From assembly GCA_050633325.1 (NCBI GenBank), contig JBOEGH010000006.1, positions 248,001 through 312,000 of the forward strand: a DNA stretch of 64,000 nt, written 5' to 3'. Numbering within the stretch: position 1 is the stretch's first letter; every line of letters starts with the position of its first letter. A program made the translations under genes and the position numbers. Below the pieces are notes generated by a model. That model saw only the letters and a program-made list of their open reading frames with translations, searched no databases and was not told the DNA's origin. Origin of the DNA: UBA1672 sp050633325 (GTDB lineage: Bacteria > Pseudomonadota > Alphaproteobacteria > Micavibrionales > Micavibrionaceae). Shown here in pieces: positions 17,339-25,938 of the stretch.

Positions 17339-18412
17339 ATGGCAGAAGATCAAACCGACGATTCCCAAAAGACCGAAGAACCCACCCCGAAAAAGCTGGA
17401 GGAGTCCAGAAAGCGTGGACAAATTTCTATGTCGCGTGAGGTTAATAATTGGGTGATGTTGTTTGCGGGTACAGTCTTCATTATAGCACTTGCTGGCCCA
17501 ATGATGATGCAGTTGAGTGATATGATGCGTGTTTACATTGAGTTTTCTCACTCTTTACCAGGAATGCCAGGTGGTTTGGGCGTCGTTCTTGGTGAAAGTG
17601 TTAAAAAAGTCATTGGTATTATGATCTTACCGCTATTTCTTTTTATGATTGCTGCATTTGCGGCTCCATATCTGCAAATAGGGCCATTATTTGCGCCAGA
17701 GGTCATAAAACCTGATTGGAGCAAGGTGTCAATTAAGAAAGGCTTTGGTCGCCTTTTTTCCTTACGTTCTATTGTAGAGTTATTGAAAGGGGTGTTTAAA
17801 ATTGGGGTAATAGGCTTGATTGCTACAATTATTATTTACCCTTATTTCGATGGGTTTGAGCATTTCGTAAATATTTCAGTGGCTGCTGTAATGATAGAAT
17901 TACGTGCGTTAGTTATTAAGATGATGGCTGGTGTTCTTATTGTATTGATCGTAATTGCGGTGGCTGATTTGTTGTATCAGAGAATGGAATACAACAAAAA
18001 AATGCGCATGAGCCGCCAAGAAATAAAAGACGAATACAAACAATCAGAAGGTGATCCACACATAAAGGCAAAGTTGCGCCAATTACGTGCGCAAAAGGCA
18101 CAACAACGTATGATGCAAGCAGTACCAGAGGCCGATGTTATCATCACAAACCCGACTCATTACTCTATTGCGCTTAAATATAATCCTGATGAAATGCCTG
18201 CACCTGTGGTTATTGCGATGGGTATGGATGAGACTGCTCTACGTATTCGTGAACTTGCAAAAGAGCATGATATTATCCTTTATGAGAATAAACCACTTGC
18301 CCGCGCATTATATGACGTTGCAGTCATAGATGAAATGATCCCGATGGAGCATTTTAAAGCGGTTGCGGAAATCATATCTTATGTCTTTAAGTTAAAAGGT
18401 AAGCTGAACTAA
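17339..18412 (+). CDS. flhB: Flagellar export apparatus protein FlhB
   Basis: FlhB, 357 residues, controls the switch from rod/hook to filament substrates. The N-terminus has the standard DDSQKTEEPTPKKLEESRKRGQ, followed by four membrane helices. The cytoplasmic domain carries the self-cleavage motif N271-P-T-H274 and the segment EMPAPVVIAMGMDETALRIREL. It ends the rightward flagellar group. A stand-alone copy-like C-terminal domain is encoded at 14488-14859. Confidence 0.96.
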   Translation: MAEDQTDDSQKTEEPTPKKLEESRKRGQISMSREVNNWVMLFAGTVFIIALAGPMMMQLSDMMRVYIEFSHSLPGMPGGLGVVLGESVKKVIGIMILPLFLFMIAAFAAPYLQIGPLFAPEVIKPDWSKVSIKKGFGRLFSLRSIVELLKGVFKIGVIGLIATIIIYPYFDGFEHFVNISVAAVMIELRALVIKMMAGVLIVLIVIAVADLLYQRMEYNKKMRMSRQEIKDEYKQSEGDPHIKAKLRQLRAQKAQQRMMQAVPEADVIITNPTHYSIALKYNPDEMPAPVVIAMGMDETALRIRELAKEHDIILYENKPLARALYDVAVIDEMIPMEHFKAVAEIISYVFKLKGKLN

Positions 18413-18418
18413 CTTATA

Positions 18419-18688
18419 TTAATCAACTTTATCGAATTCTTTCAGGTCACCCAGTTCTTTGCGTAAATTGGCCTTACGTATACGGGACTTAAGCGCACGT
18501 TCTTCTTTGTCTCCACCTTTACGGAGTGCAATAATCGATAACACAGGCGGTATAAGAAGTATTAATGCCATGCGCGCTTCTCCTCCGTAAGAGTTCGCGA
18601 CAATAAATAATGTTACGAAAATCATGGCTAGATTTGCCAAGATAGTAATGCAATGAAATATACAGCTGGTTTTCTTGCAGTTAGACAT
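18419..18688 (-). CDS. Small conserved membrane protein, unknown function
   Basis: This 89-residue protein has two predicted membrane helices (about residues 11-32 and 38-55) and a charged C-terminal tail rich in Lys, Arg and Glu. A good AAGGAA site lies 8 bases before the start. It is convergent with flhB, ending 6 bp away. I do not recognise the family. Its ribosome site and clean two-helix topology suggest it is a real gene. Confidence 0.6.
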   Translation of the reverse strand: MSNCKKTSCIFHCITILANLAMIFVTLFIVANSYGGEARMALILLIPPVLSIIALRKGGDKEERALKSRIRKANLRKELGDLKEFDKVD

Positions 18689-18776
18689 GATTTATTTCCT
18701 TTTGAACCTATTTGAATTTACGTGCTATAACCATAGCGTATATTTTGGAATTTTGAAATAATCAGGAGAGTTTTTC

Positions 18777-20513
18777 ATGCGCCAGCCTTTTTTCGCCCTT
18801 ATGGTTTTTACTGCTTTATCCCCCGTAACTGCATTTTCAGCGTTGGCAAAGGATATACCGGTAGAAAGCGAAATACGCGCAGCAACAGTATATAGTGACC
18901 GTGCGACATTAACTCGTAACGTGAAGGTTAAAATTCCCGCAGGTTCTCATAACCTTGTTTTTACAGGCCTACCGGTTAGTTTGTTTTCTGATTCATTGCG
19001 CACAGAAGGTAGCGCAAAGGCAGATGTAACATTTGGCGCGTTAACGCATAAACGCGAAAACCATAGTGATTACGTTGTCCCAAAGGAAAAGGATCTGAAC
19101 GCGCAGTTGGTTGCATTACAAGATTATAACAAGCTATATAATATTGAAAAACATGCTTTGAAAGCGGGTAAAACCTTTCTTGAAAATGTTGGTAAGCAAG
19201 CATCACTTCGCACGAACGAAGATATAGCAAAAATTGAATTAAATCCTGATAGTTGGTCTTCTGCTGCTGATAGCATATCTACTAAGATGTTAGAGAACAT
19301 GAAGTCATCTCTTGCCCTTGATATTAAAATCCGCGATACAAATGAAAAAATTAGAAAAATTCAAAGTGAATTGCGTGATCTTCGCACAGGTCAAAAACAA
19401 ACATACAGTGTAACTGTTCCCTTCGAAGCGGATAAGGATACAACATTAAATATTGATCTAAGTTATCAATTGCCTAGCGTAGGATGGCAGCCGATATATG
19501 ATGCGCGTCTTGATGTTAAGACAGGAAAATTGAACTTAGTACAATATGGCTCTGTTTGGCAGCGCACAGGTGAGGATTGGAAAGATGTTGAATTAACACT
19601 GTCCACGGCTCAACCAAGTCGCGGTACAGGCTTGCCCGACTTACATCCACACTGGGTTTCAATAATTAACAATGTCAGACATATGAAGTCTCGTGGCGCG
19701 AACAATTTCAGTACAATATCTGCTAATATAAGTGGTTCTGCTGCGCCTATGGCTGTTATGGAGATGGCGGAAATATCTGCAGATACAGATTTAGAAGATC
19801 CTATTCATAGGTGGAGGAAGATTCAAGGTGAGAAAGTAGAAAGAAGCAAGGTAGTGTCGATACAAGCCGCGCAAATAAATACAGAGGGCTTTGTAGGAGA
19901 ATACAAAATTACCGGCCCTGCAAATGTTAAATCTGATGGTACCAAGTCTAAGCTTCTTGTCGGTGGTTTTGATACTCAAACTTGGAAGCAAGTACAGATT
20001 AAACCGCAATATGGAACTGATGCATATTTGGTTATAAAAACAAAGCTAAAAGGTGATGCACCAATTCTACCGGGGCAGGTTAACCTATTCCGTGATGGAG
20101 CATTTATCGGCAAAACTCACTTGCCTATGCTACGCCCTGATGATGTTGAAGAACTGGCATTTGGCATTGATGACAACGTAACGGTAAAACGTAATACGGT
20201 TAAAAATGAAAACAGCGAAGCGGGTATGATTACAAAGGAAAGCGTAGTCGAACGTCATTATGTTACAGAGATTCAAAACCTGCATAAAGATCCTGTCGAT
20301 ATTGCTGTGTTAGAAACCGTCCCGGTGTCCAGTGATAAGAGATTACGCATTGAAATATTGAAGGACAAGACAACGCAAGGATATGAAACAGATTTACATG
20401 ATGTTAAGGGTGTTACGCGTTGGATACAAACCTTGAAACCACAGGGACAGTCCAAGATTAATCTTGGGTGGAAGGCCGTCTGGCCAAAGGGTGAGAATGT
20501 GTCAGGTCTGTAA
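18777..20513 (+). CDS. DUF4139 domain-containing secreted protein (MuiA-like)
   Basis: This 578-residue protein has a Sec signal peptide (cleavage near ALA, residues 22-24), an N-terminal DUF4140-like beta domain (AATVYSDRATLTRNVKVKIPAG), a coiled-coil stretch (about residues 160-205) and a C-terminal DUF4139 region (from about 210: VPFEADKDTTLNIDLSYQLPSVGWQPIYDARLD). The architecture is that of the mucoidy-inhibitor MuiA family. The biochemical role is unknown. It stands between flagellar genes and cckA with its own AGGAGAG ribosome site. Confidence 0.85.
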   Translation: MRQPFFALMVFTALSPVTAFSALAKDIPVESEIRAATVYSDRATLTRNVKVKIPAGSHNLVFTGLPVSLFSDSLRTEGSAKADVTFGALTHKRENHSDYVVPKEKDLNAQLVALQDYNKLYNIEKHALKAGKTFLENVGKQASLRTNEDIAKIELNPDSWSSAADSISTKMLENMKSSLALDIKIRDTNEKIRKIQSELRDLRTGQKQTYSVTVPFEADKDTTLNIDLSYQLPSVGWQPIYDARLDVKTGKLNLVQYGSVWQRTGEDWKDVELTLSTAQPSRGTGLPDLHPHWVSIINNVRHMKSRGANNFSTISANISGSAAPMAVMEMAEISADTDLEDPIHRWRKIQGEKVERSKVVSIQAAQINTEGFVGEYKITGPANVKSDGTKSKLLVGGFDTQTWKQVQIKPQYGTDAYLVIKTKLKGDAPILPGQVNLFRDGAFIGKTHLPMLRPDDVEELAFGIDDNVTVKRNTVKNENSEAGMITKESVVERHYVTEIQNLHKDPVDIAVLETVPVSSDKRLRIEILKDKTTQGYETDLHDVKGVTRWIQTLKPQGQSKINLGWKAVWPKGENVSGL

Positions 20514-20599
20514 TATATTCAGTAACTTTGGTGTATAAATCATCTCTATCTTATGCATGCTATTGCTCTAATTTGCATGGCATGCCAGCATAGATAACT

Positions 20600-23101
20600 A
20601 TGAAAAAGATTGATTATTCAGAATTTATTGATCGTCACCATAATAGGGGCGCAGCCGTTCATGGAAAAAGCAAAGGCCTGAATGTCGCGGTTATTGCTTC
20701 TATCATGTCATTATACTTTGTCTTGATGGTGTTCGTTGTTCAAATGGCTAGCGTAGACCAGACAACAATAGTTATATCTATTTTAGTTTTTCTAACTGCT
20801 ACTGTGGTTGCTATCGCTGCACGACGTGCGCAATATTTACAAGCAGAACAAGAAGAGGAACTTATCCTTCTAAAAGAGGTGTTAGAGGGCAGTCGTGGCG
20901 GTCGTCTGATAACTGACAGTGCGGATAACACATTATATTATAATCAGCGCTTCGTAGATTTATGTCATATTGGCGAAGATGAGGATGTTAGCTATGATCA
21001 GCTAATTAATATGTTTTCAGATAATGATAAGGCAGCGGCACTGTTTAACGCCTTGTCTGATCATGCTCACCGTGGATTAACAGATTCAATAGAGCTGTAC
21101 TGTGAAAAGCAAGATTATGAAGGTTGGTATTACGTCACGGCTCAGCCTGTAGCCGGTCACGCGGGAATTATTCATTGGCGGTTGGATAATGTTACCGAGA
21201 AATACACGGCCAGCCGCGCAATTAAAGAGGAAAGAGAAAAGTTAGTCGACTTTACCGATAACGCCCCTGTAGGCTTCTTTTCCGTGGATGAGCAGGGCAG
21301 CTTTGTTTTTGCAAATGCGACGTTTGCGCGTTGGCTTGGTGTTGATCTTGAATACTTGCTTGGTTCTGCAACTTTGCATACATATTTTGTTACCCCGCCA
21401 AGTAATGCTCAGCCCTATGATTTAATGGATCATGGTGGTGAAAAACAAATAGTTGAGATTGAGATGAAGGGAACGGCAGGTAAGACTTTCCGCGCCTCAA
21501 TTAGTCAGAGCATTGTCCATAAAGATGATGGTAGCGTAAGAACACGTGCAGTTGTTCATGACTTAACGTCCGAGCAGGAAATGCATCGTGCTTTAAAAGC
21601 ATCGGAAGACAGGTTTAAGCGTTTTTACGAGGACGCACCTTTAGGGATTGTATTGGTGAATAAGGATGGCTTGATTGAGGATTGTAACCCCCAATTCGCA
21701 CAATTTATGGGGCGCAGCACAGAAGGACTTGTTTCCAAGCATTTTAAATTATTGATCAGTGATGATGATCGTGATGTTGTTGCTTCTATGATTTCTAAAA
21801 TAGAAAAAGGTGATAGTGTGCCTGATTCTATAGAGGTATCTCTGCTAGGTGATAATGAAGAAGTAAAAACGGCGCAATTACACGCCCGAAACACTATGGG
21901 TAGTGATGGTGTGGTTCTTCATTTTATAGATATGACAGAGAAAAAGTCTTTGGAAGAGCAATTTGTGCAGTCTCAGAAAATGCAGGCTGTCGGTCAATTA
22001 GCAGGCGGTATAGCGCATGACTTTAATAATCTGCTTACTGCAATTATTGGGTTTTGTGATTTGTTGTTACTACGTCATAAGGCGGGCGATCCGTCTTTTG
22101 GCGATATTATGCAGATACAACAAAACTCTAACCGCGCTGCGAATCTTGTTCGACAATTATTGGCGTTTTCGCGCCAACAAACTCTCCGTCAGCATGTGCA
22201 TGATATAACCGATATATTGACAGAGCTTTCACACCTCATGCGCCGATTGATCGGTGCTAATATTGATCTTGAAATGATCCATGGCAGTGATCTTGGTCTG
22301 GTTAAGGTTGATGAAGGCCAAATGGAACAAGTCCTGATTAATTTGGCAGTTAATGCGCGTGATGCTATGGATGGCGGGGGCAAGCTTCTCATCACCACAG
22401 AAAATTATACAAATCGTCAAAATGTTAAAGTGATGCAAGAGGAAATGCCACCGGGGCATTGGGTTTTGATTAAAGTAACTGATACTGGTTGCGGTATATC
22501 ACCGGAAAACATGCATCATATATTAGAGCCGTTTTTTACAACTAAAGATGTGGGAGAGGGAACAGGCCTTGGTCTTGCAACCGTTTACGGTATTGTGCGT
22601 CAAAGTGGTGGATTCCTTGATATTGAAAGCGAAGTAGGAAAGGGTACTACTTTCCTTATATATTTGCCGAAATCAAATGACATTGAAGAAGAGGATGCAA
22701 AACCTGTTGAACAAGCTGTGGCGAAGGATTTAACGGGTACTGAGTGCATTATGTTGGTTGAAGATGAGGACGCGGTCAGGACTTTTTCTCAACGCGCTTT
22801 GGCAAATAAGGGATACGAGGTTATTTCTGCTGAACATGGTGAGGCTGCTCTGGAGTTGTATGAGGAAGATGGTCAAAAGAATATAGACTTGCTTATCACA
22901 GATGTTGTTATGCCCGGGATGGATGGGCCAACCCTTGCACAAAGAATTAGACAGCATAGCCCTAATTTAAAAATAATATTCATGTCAGGATATACAGAAG
23001 ATAAGTTAAAGGATCATATTGGTGAGAACACTTATTTCCTGCCAAAGCCTTTCACCCTAAAAATCCTCGCGGCCAAGGTTAAAGAGGTGCTTGAGGAATA
23101 A
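20600..23101 (+). CDS. cckA: Cell-cycle hybrid histidine kinase CckA
   Basis: This 833-residue membrane hybrid kinase has two N-terminal membrane helices (about residues 28-70), PAS-type domains (about 90-450), HisKA with H473 in GGIAHDFNNLLTAIIGFCDLLLLRH, a HATPase_c domain (NARDAMDGGG; GEGTGLGLATVYG) and a C-terminal receiver with D768 (LLITDVVMPGMDG). In alphaproteobacteria CckA feeds phosphate through ChpT to CtrA and CpdR, controlling cell cycle and often flagellar genes. The full architecture and near-consensus HisKA sequence support the name. ctrA and chpT are not in this window. Confidence 0.92.
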   Translation: MKKIDYSEFIDRHHNRGAAVHGKSKGLNVAVIASIMSLYFVLMVFVVQMASVDQTTIVISILVFLTATVVAIAARRAQYLQAEQEEELILLKEVLEGSRGGRLITDSADNTLYYNQRFVDLCHIGEDEDVSYDQLINMFSDNDKAAALFNALSDHAHRGLTDSIELYCEKQDYEGWYYVTAQPVAGHAGIIHWRLDNVTEKYTASRAIKEEREKLVDFTDNAPVGFFSVDEQGSFVFANATFARWLGVDLEYLLGSATLHTYFVTPPSNAQPYDLMDHGGEKQIVEIEMKGTAGKTFRASISQSIVHKDDGSVRTRAVVHDLTSEQEMHRALKASEDRFKRFYEDAPLGIVLVNKDGLIEDCNPQFAQFMGRSTEGLVSKHFKLLISDDDRDVVASMISKIEKGDSVPDSIEVSLLGDNEEVKTAQLHARNTMGSDGVVLHFIDMTEKKSLEEQFVQSQKMQAVGQLAGGIAHDFNNLLTAIIGFCDLLLLRHKAGDPSFGDIMQIQQNSNRAANLVRQLLAFSRQQTLRQHVHDITDILTELSHLMRRLIGANIDLEMIHGSDLGLVKVDEGQMEQVLINLAVNARDAMDGGGKLLITTENYTNRQNVKVMQEEMPPGHWVLIKVTDTGCGISPENMHHILEPFFTTKDVGEGTGLGLATVYGIVRQSGGFLDIESEVGKGTTFLIYLPKSNDIEEEDAKPVEQAVAKDLTGTECIMLVEDEDAVRTFSQRALANKGYEVISAEHGEAALELYEEDGQKNIDLLITDVVMPGMDGPTLAQRIRQHSPNLKIIFMSGYTEDKLKDHIGENTYFLPKPFTLKILAAKVKEVLEE

Positions 23102-23174
23102 TACCCACGGCATTGTATTTGCTGTTGTTTGTTTCGGTGACCTAGTTTCGCGTAAAAAGACTATTTAGTCATAA

Positions 23175-23189
23175 GTTCTTTTTTTGTTC
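23175..23189 (+). promoter_or_regulatory. LexA/SOS box (alphaproteobacterial GTTC-N7-GTTC) upstream of recA
   Basis: The sequence GTTC, seven T bases, GTTC is an exact match to the alphaproteobacterial LexA operator. It lies about 115-130 bp upstream of the recA start and just upstream of a TTGACA -35-like hexamer at 23197-23202, where bound LexA could block recA transcription. Confidence 0.8.
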
Positions 23190-23302
23190 TTTTATGTTGA
23201 CATTGGTACAAAATAAGAACATCCTTCGTGTAGATAAGGTTGCAACGCACCTTCTAATCAATTGCACATGATAACTAACTATGCGACAAAGGGATATTAA
23301 GT

Positions 23303-24418
23303 ATGAGTGTTACGCCGCTACGTAAAAATAAGGATAATGATATGACCCAAAATAATGCAGAAAAGAAAAAAGCACTAGATGCTGCTTTATCACAGATTGA
23401 GCGTGCCTTTGGTAAGGGCTCTATTATGAAGCTTAATGATGGCGCAAATCCTATGGATATTGAATCTGTTTCTACTGGTTCTTTGGGGCTTGATATCGGC
23501 CTTGGTATTGGTGGTCTTCCACGTGGTCGTATTATTGAAGTATATGGCCCAGAAAGTTCCGGTAAGACAACTTTGGCACTTCATGTTATTGCAGAAGCTC
23601 AAAAAGCAGGCGGTACATGTGCAATAGTTGATGCTGAGCATGCGCTTGACCCTGCTTATGCTAAAAAATTAGGTGTTAATGTTGATGATTTATTGATTTC
23701 ACAACCTGATGCAGGAGAGCAAGCATTAGAAATTACAGATACACTTGTACGATCTGGTGCTCTTGATGTTTTGGTTGTTGATTCTGTTGCTGCGCTTGTG
23801 CCGCGTGCGGAATTGGAAGGTGAAATGGGTGATAGTCACATGGGACTTCAGGCACGTTTGATGTCACAGGCATTAAGAAAGCTTACCGGTTCTATTTCTA
23901 GATCAAGAACTATCGTTATTTTCATTAATCAAATTCGTATGAAAATTGGTGTTATGTTTGGTTCTCCTGAAACGACTACGGGTGGTAACGCATTGAAATT
24001 CTATGCTTCTGTTCGTCTTGATATTCGTCGCATCGGTGCAATTAAGAACAAGGATGAAATTGTTGGTAACCAAACGCGTGTTAAGGTCGTGAAAAATAAA
24101 ATGGCACCACCATTTAGGCAAATAGAGTTCGATATAATGTATGGCGAAGGTATATCTAAACTTGGTGAGCTTATTGATCTAGGTGTTAAGGCTGAATTAG
24201 TTGAAAAAGCAGGTTCTTGGTTCTCTTACGATGGTCAAAGAATTGGTCAAGGGAGAGAAAATGTGAAAAACTTTTTAAGGGAAAATCCCGACGTCGCGGA
24301 AAAGCTAGAAAACCAGATACGTGTTAATGCAGGACTTATTGCGGATGAGATGTTAACCGGATCAAGTGATGCCAAGGCTGCGGCTGACGAAGCTGCCGAG
24401 GATGTAGCTAACGACTAA
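23303..24418 (+). CDS. recA: Recombinase RecA
   Basis: RecA, 371 residues, polymerises on single-stranded DNA, drives homologous recombination and triggers LexA self-cleavage. Visible motifs include Walker A (GPESSGKTTLALH), the KALDAALSQIERAFGKGSIM N-terminus, the L1/L2 loop regions and FINQIRMKIGVMFG. The first ATG at 23303 gives a short N-terminal extension like other alphaproteobacterial RecAs; an in-frame ATG at 23342 also has an AAGGA site. An SOS box lies upstream and a terminator downstream. Confidence 0.98.
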   Translation: MSVTPLRKNKDNDMTQNNAEKKKALDAALSQIERAFGKGSIMKLNDGANPMDIESVSTGSLGLDIGLGIGGLPRGRIIEVYGPESSGKTTLALHVIAEAQKAGGTCAIVDAEHALDPAYAKKLGVNVDDLLISQPDAGEQALEITDTLVRSGALDVLVVDSVAALVPRAELEGEMGDSHMGLQARLMSQALRKLTGSISRSRTIVIFINQIRMKIGVMFGSPETTTGGNALKFYASVRLDIRRIGAIKNKDEIVGNQTRVKVVKNKMAPPFRQIEFDIMYGEGISKLGELIDLGVKAELVEKAGSWFSYDGQRIGQGRENVKNFLRENPDVAEKLENQIRVNAGLIADEMLTGSSDAKAAADEAAEDVAND

Positions 24419-24445
24419 TCTATAGTTATATTGTAATTAAATATT

Positions 24446-24475
24446 AAAAGCGGCCTTTGGGCTGCTTTTATTTTG
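24446..24475 (+). terminator. Rho-independent terminator after recA
   Basis: A 10-bp stem with one G-T wobble (AAAAGCGGCC / GGCTGCTTTT), a 4-nt loop and a T-rich tail follow the recA stop by 27 bases. The convergent smpB ends nearby. Confidence 0.85.
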
Positions 24476-24513
24476 TCTGACTTAGTTTTATTGAATAGCG
24501 TTAGGTTATAGGT

Positions 24514-25008
24514 CTAATCGCGAGTCTTAAGTAGGCGTTGCTTTTGCTTTCCCCAGTCACGTTTCTTTTCTGTTTGCCGCTTGTCGTGTTGTTTTTTACC
24601 TTTTGCCAAAGCAATTTCAAGCTTTACCTTACCGTGCTCGTTGAAATATATCCTTGTCGCAACAATCGTCATCCCCTCACGCGCCACAGAACCAGCAATT
24701 TTATTTATTTCTCGTTTGTGCAGTAACAGTTTTCTGGGGCGGGTTGTATGATGTTGTAAATGAGTTCCTGCTTGTGAGTATTCTGAAATATTGGCATTGA
24801 AAATCCATAACTCACCGTCTTTCGGACCAACATATGATTCTTTTATGCTGCACTGTCCAAGGCGTAAAGATTTAACCTCAGTTCCTTTAAGCATAATTCC
24901 AGCCTCGAATGTGTCACATATTTCATAATCAAAACGTGCTTTTTTGTTATCGGCAATTGTTTGATTTGTCGATATAAGACCTGTTTTTGATTTTTTCTTT
25001 TTAGCCAT
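24514..25008 (-). CDS. smpB: SsrA-binding protein SmpB
   Basis: SmpB, 164 residues, carries tmRNA into stalled ribosomes for trans-translation. It has the oligonucleotide-binding barrel (ARFDYEICDTFEAGIMLKGTEVKSLR...CSIKESYV), the conserved LLLHKREI segment and the basic C-terminal tail (KKQHDKRQTEKKRDWGKQK) that lies in the mRNA channel. It follows dapA by 21 bp in the same direction. No tmRNA gene was recognised in the window. Confidence 0.96.
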   Translation of the reverse strand: MAKKKKSKTGLISTNQTIADNKKARFDYEICDTFEAGIMLKGTEVKSLRLGQCSIKESYVGPKDGELWIFNANISEYSQAGTHLQHHTTRPRKLLLHKREINKIAGSVAREGMTIVATRIYFNEHGKVKLEIALAKGKKQHDKRQTEKKRDWGKQKQRLLKTRD

Positions 25009-25029
25009 AAAGTCACCGAATATTATATT

Positions 25030-25908
25030 TTATATCGCCTTTAGTTCTGCATGCCTAACGGCAGCATCTACTTTTTTGCGACCTTCATCTGTAACAGGCA
25101 GTATTGGTCTGCGTACATCATCTTCGCAAATACCAAGAGTCTTTGCGGCATATTTAACAGGTGCAGGATTGCTTTCACAGAATAAATCCCTAGCCAATAA
25201 TACCAAAGAATCACGTATAGTTTCGAATGTTTCAACATCTCCGTTGATCCATGCATTATGCATGTTTGCTGATTGCTCTGGTGCTATATTAGATAAAACA
25301 GATATCGTTCCAACACCCCCTTGCGCTAAAAACGCAGCAGTAGTGATATCATCACCTGAAAGTTGGCAAAAATCTGTGCCAATAGCATGTCGAACTTCTA
25401 ACGGACGGCTTAAATCACCTGTAGCATCTTTTACACCAACAATATTTGGTAGTTTTGCCAGTCTCGCCATAGTATCGACGCTCATATCAACGACACATCT
25501 TCCCGGTATGTTGTATATAACAATTGGGATATCTATTTCCTCATGTATGGCTTTATAATGCTCATACATCCCGTTTTGCGTGGGTTTGTTGTAATATGGC
25601 GTAACAATAAGAGCGGCATCAGCGCCTGCTTCTTTTGCATGTTCAGTTAGATGGATTGCTTCCCTTGTGGAGTTTGATCCTGTTCCTGCTATTATTGGAA
25701 TTCTTCCCTTGACCACATCCACACAACGCTTAACAATGGCCATATGCTCATCATGAGATAATGTTGGAGATTCTCCAGTCGTACCACAAGGAACTAATGC
25801 ATGTGTGCCTTTTTCAATTTGCCATTCAACCAAGTTATCGAACGCCGACCAGTCGATGTCGCCATTTTTAAATGGTGTTATAAGGGCAGTAATAGATCCG
25901 TGAAACAT
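25030..25908 (-). CDS. dapA: 4-hydroxy-tetrahydrodipicolinate synthase DapA
   Basis: DapA, 292 residues, condenses pyruvate with aspartate semialdehyde, the first committed step of lysine and diaminopimelate synthesis. The Schiff-base lysine is K160 (VGVKDATGD), with Y132 in IYNIPGR and the CGTTGESPTL substrate loop. The C-terminal part has GVGTISVLSNIAP. It is divergent from the lytic transglycosylase gene, starting 30 bp away, so both may share a promoter region. Confidence 0.96.
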   Translation of the reverse strand: MFHGSITALITPFKNGDIDWSAFDNLVEWQIEKGTHALVPCGTTGESPTLSHDEHMAIVKRCVDVVKGRIPIIAGTGSNSTREAIHLTEHAKEAGADAALIVTPYYNKPTQNGMYEHYKAIHEEIDIPIVIYNIPGRCVVDMSVDTMARLAKLPNIVGVKDATGDLSRPLEVRHAIGTDFCQLSGDDITTAAFLAQGGVGTISVLSNIAPEQSANMHNAWINGDVETFETIRDSLVLLARDLFCESNPAPVKYAAKTLGICEDDVRRPILPVTDEGRKKVDAAVRHAELKAI

Positions 25909-25938
25909 AGCACATCTTTCTTTTCTTACTTTTTGAGA

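Noticed and set aside
23159..23170. Short inverted repeat GACTA-TT-TAGTC upstream of recA
   Set aside because: The 2-nt centre is too short for a hairpin and no regulator is indicated; it may be chance in AT-rich DNA.
25801..25938. Upstream extension of the lytic transglycosylase frame
   Set aside because: It runs antisense through dapA and would bury the signal peptide; ATG 25939 fits better.
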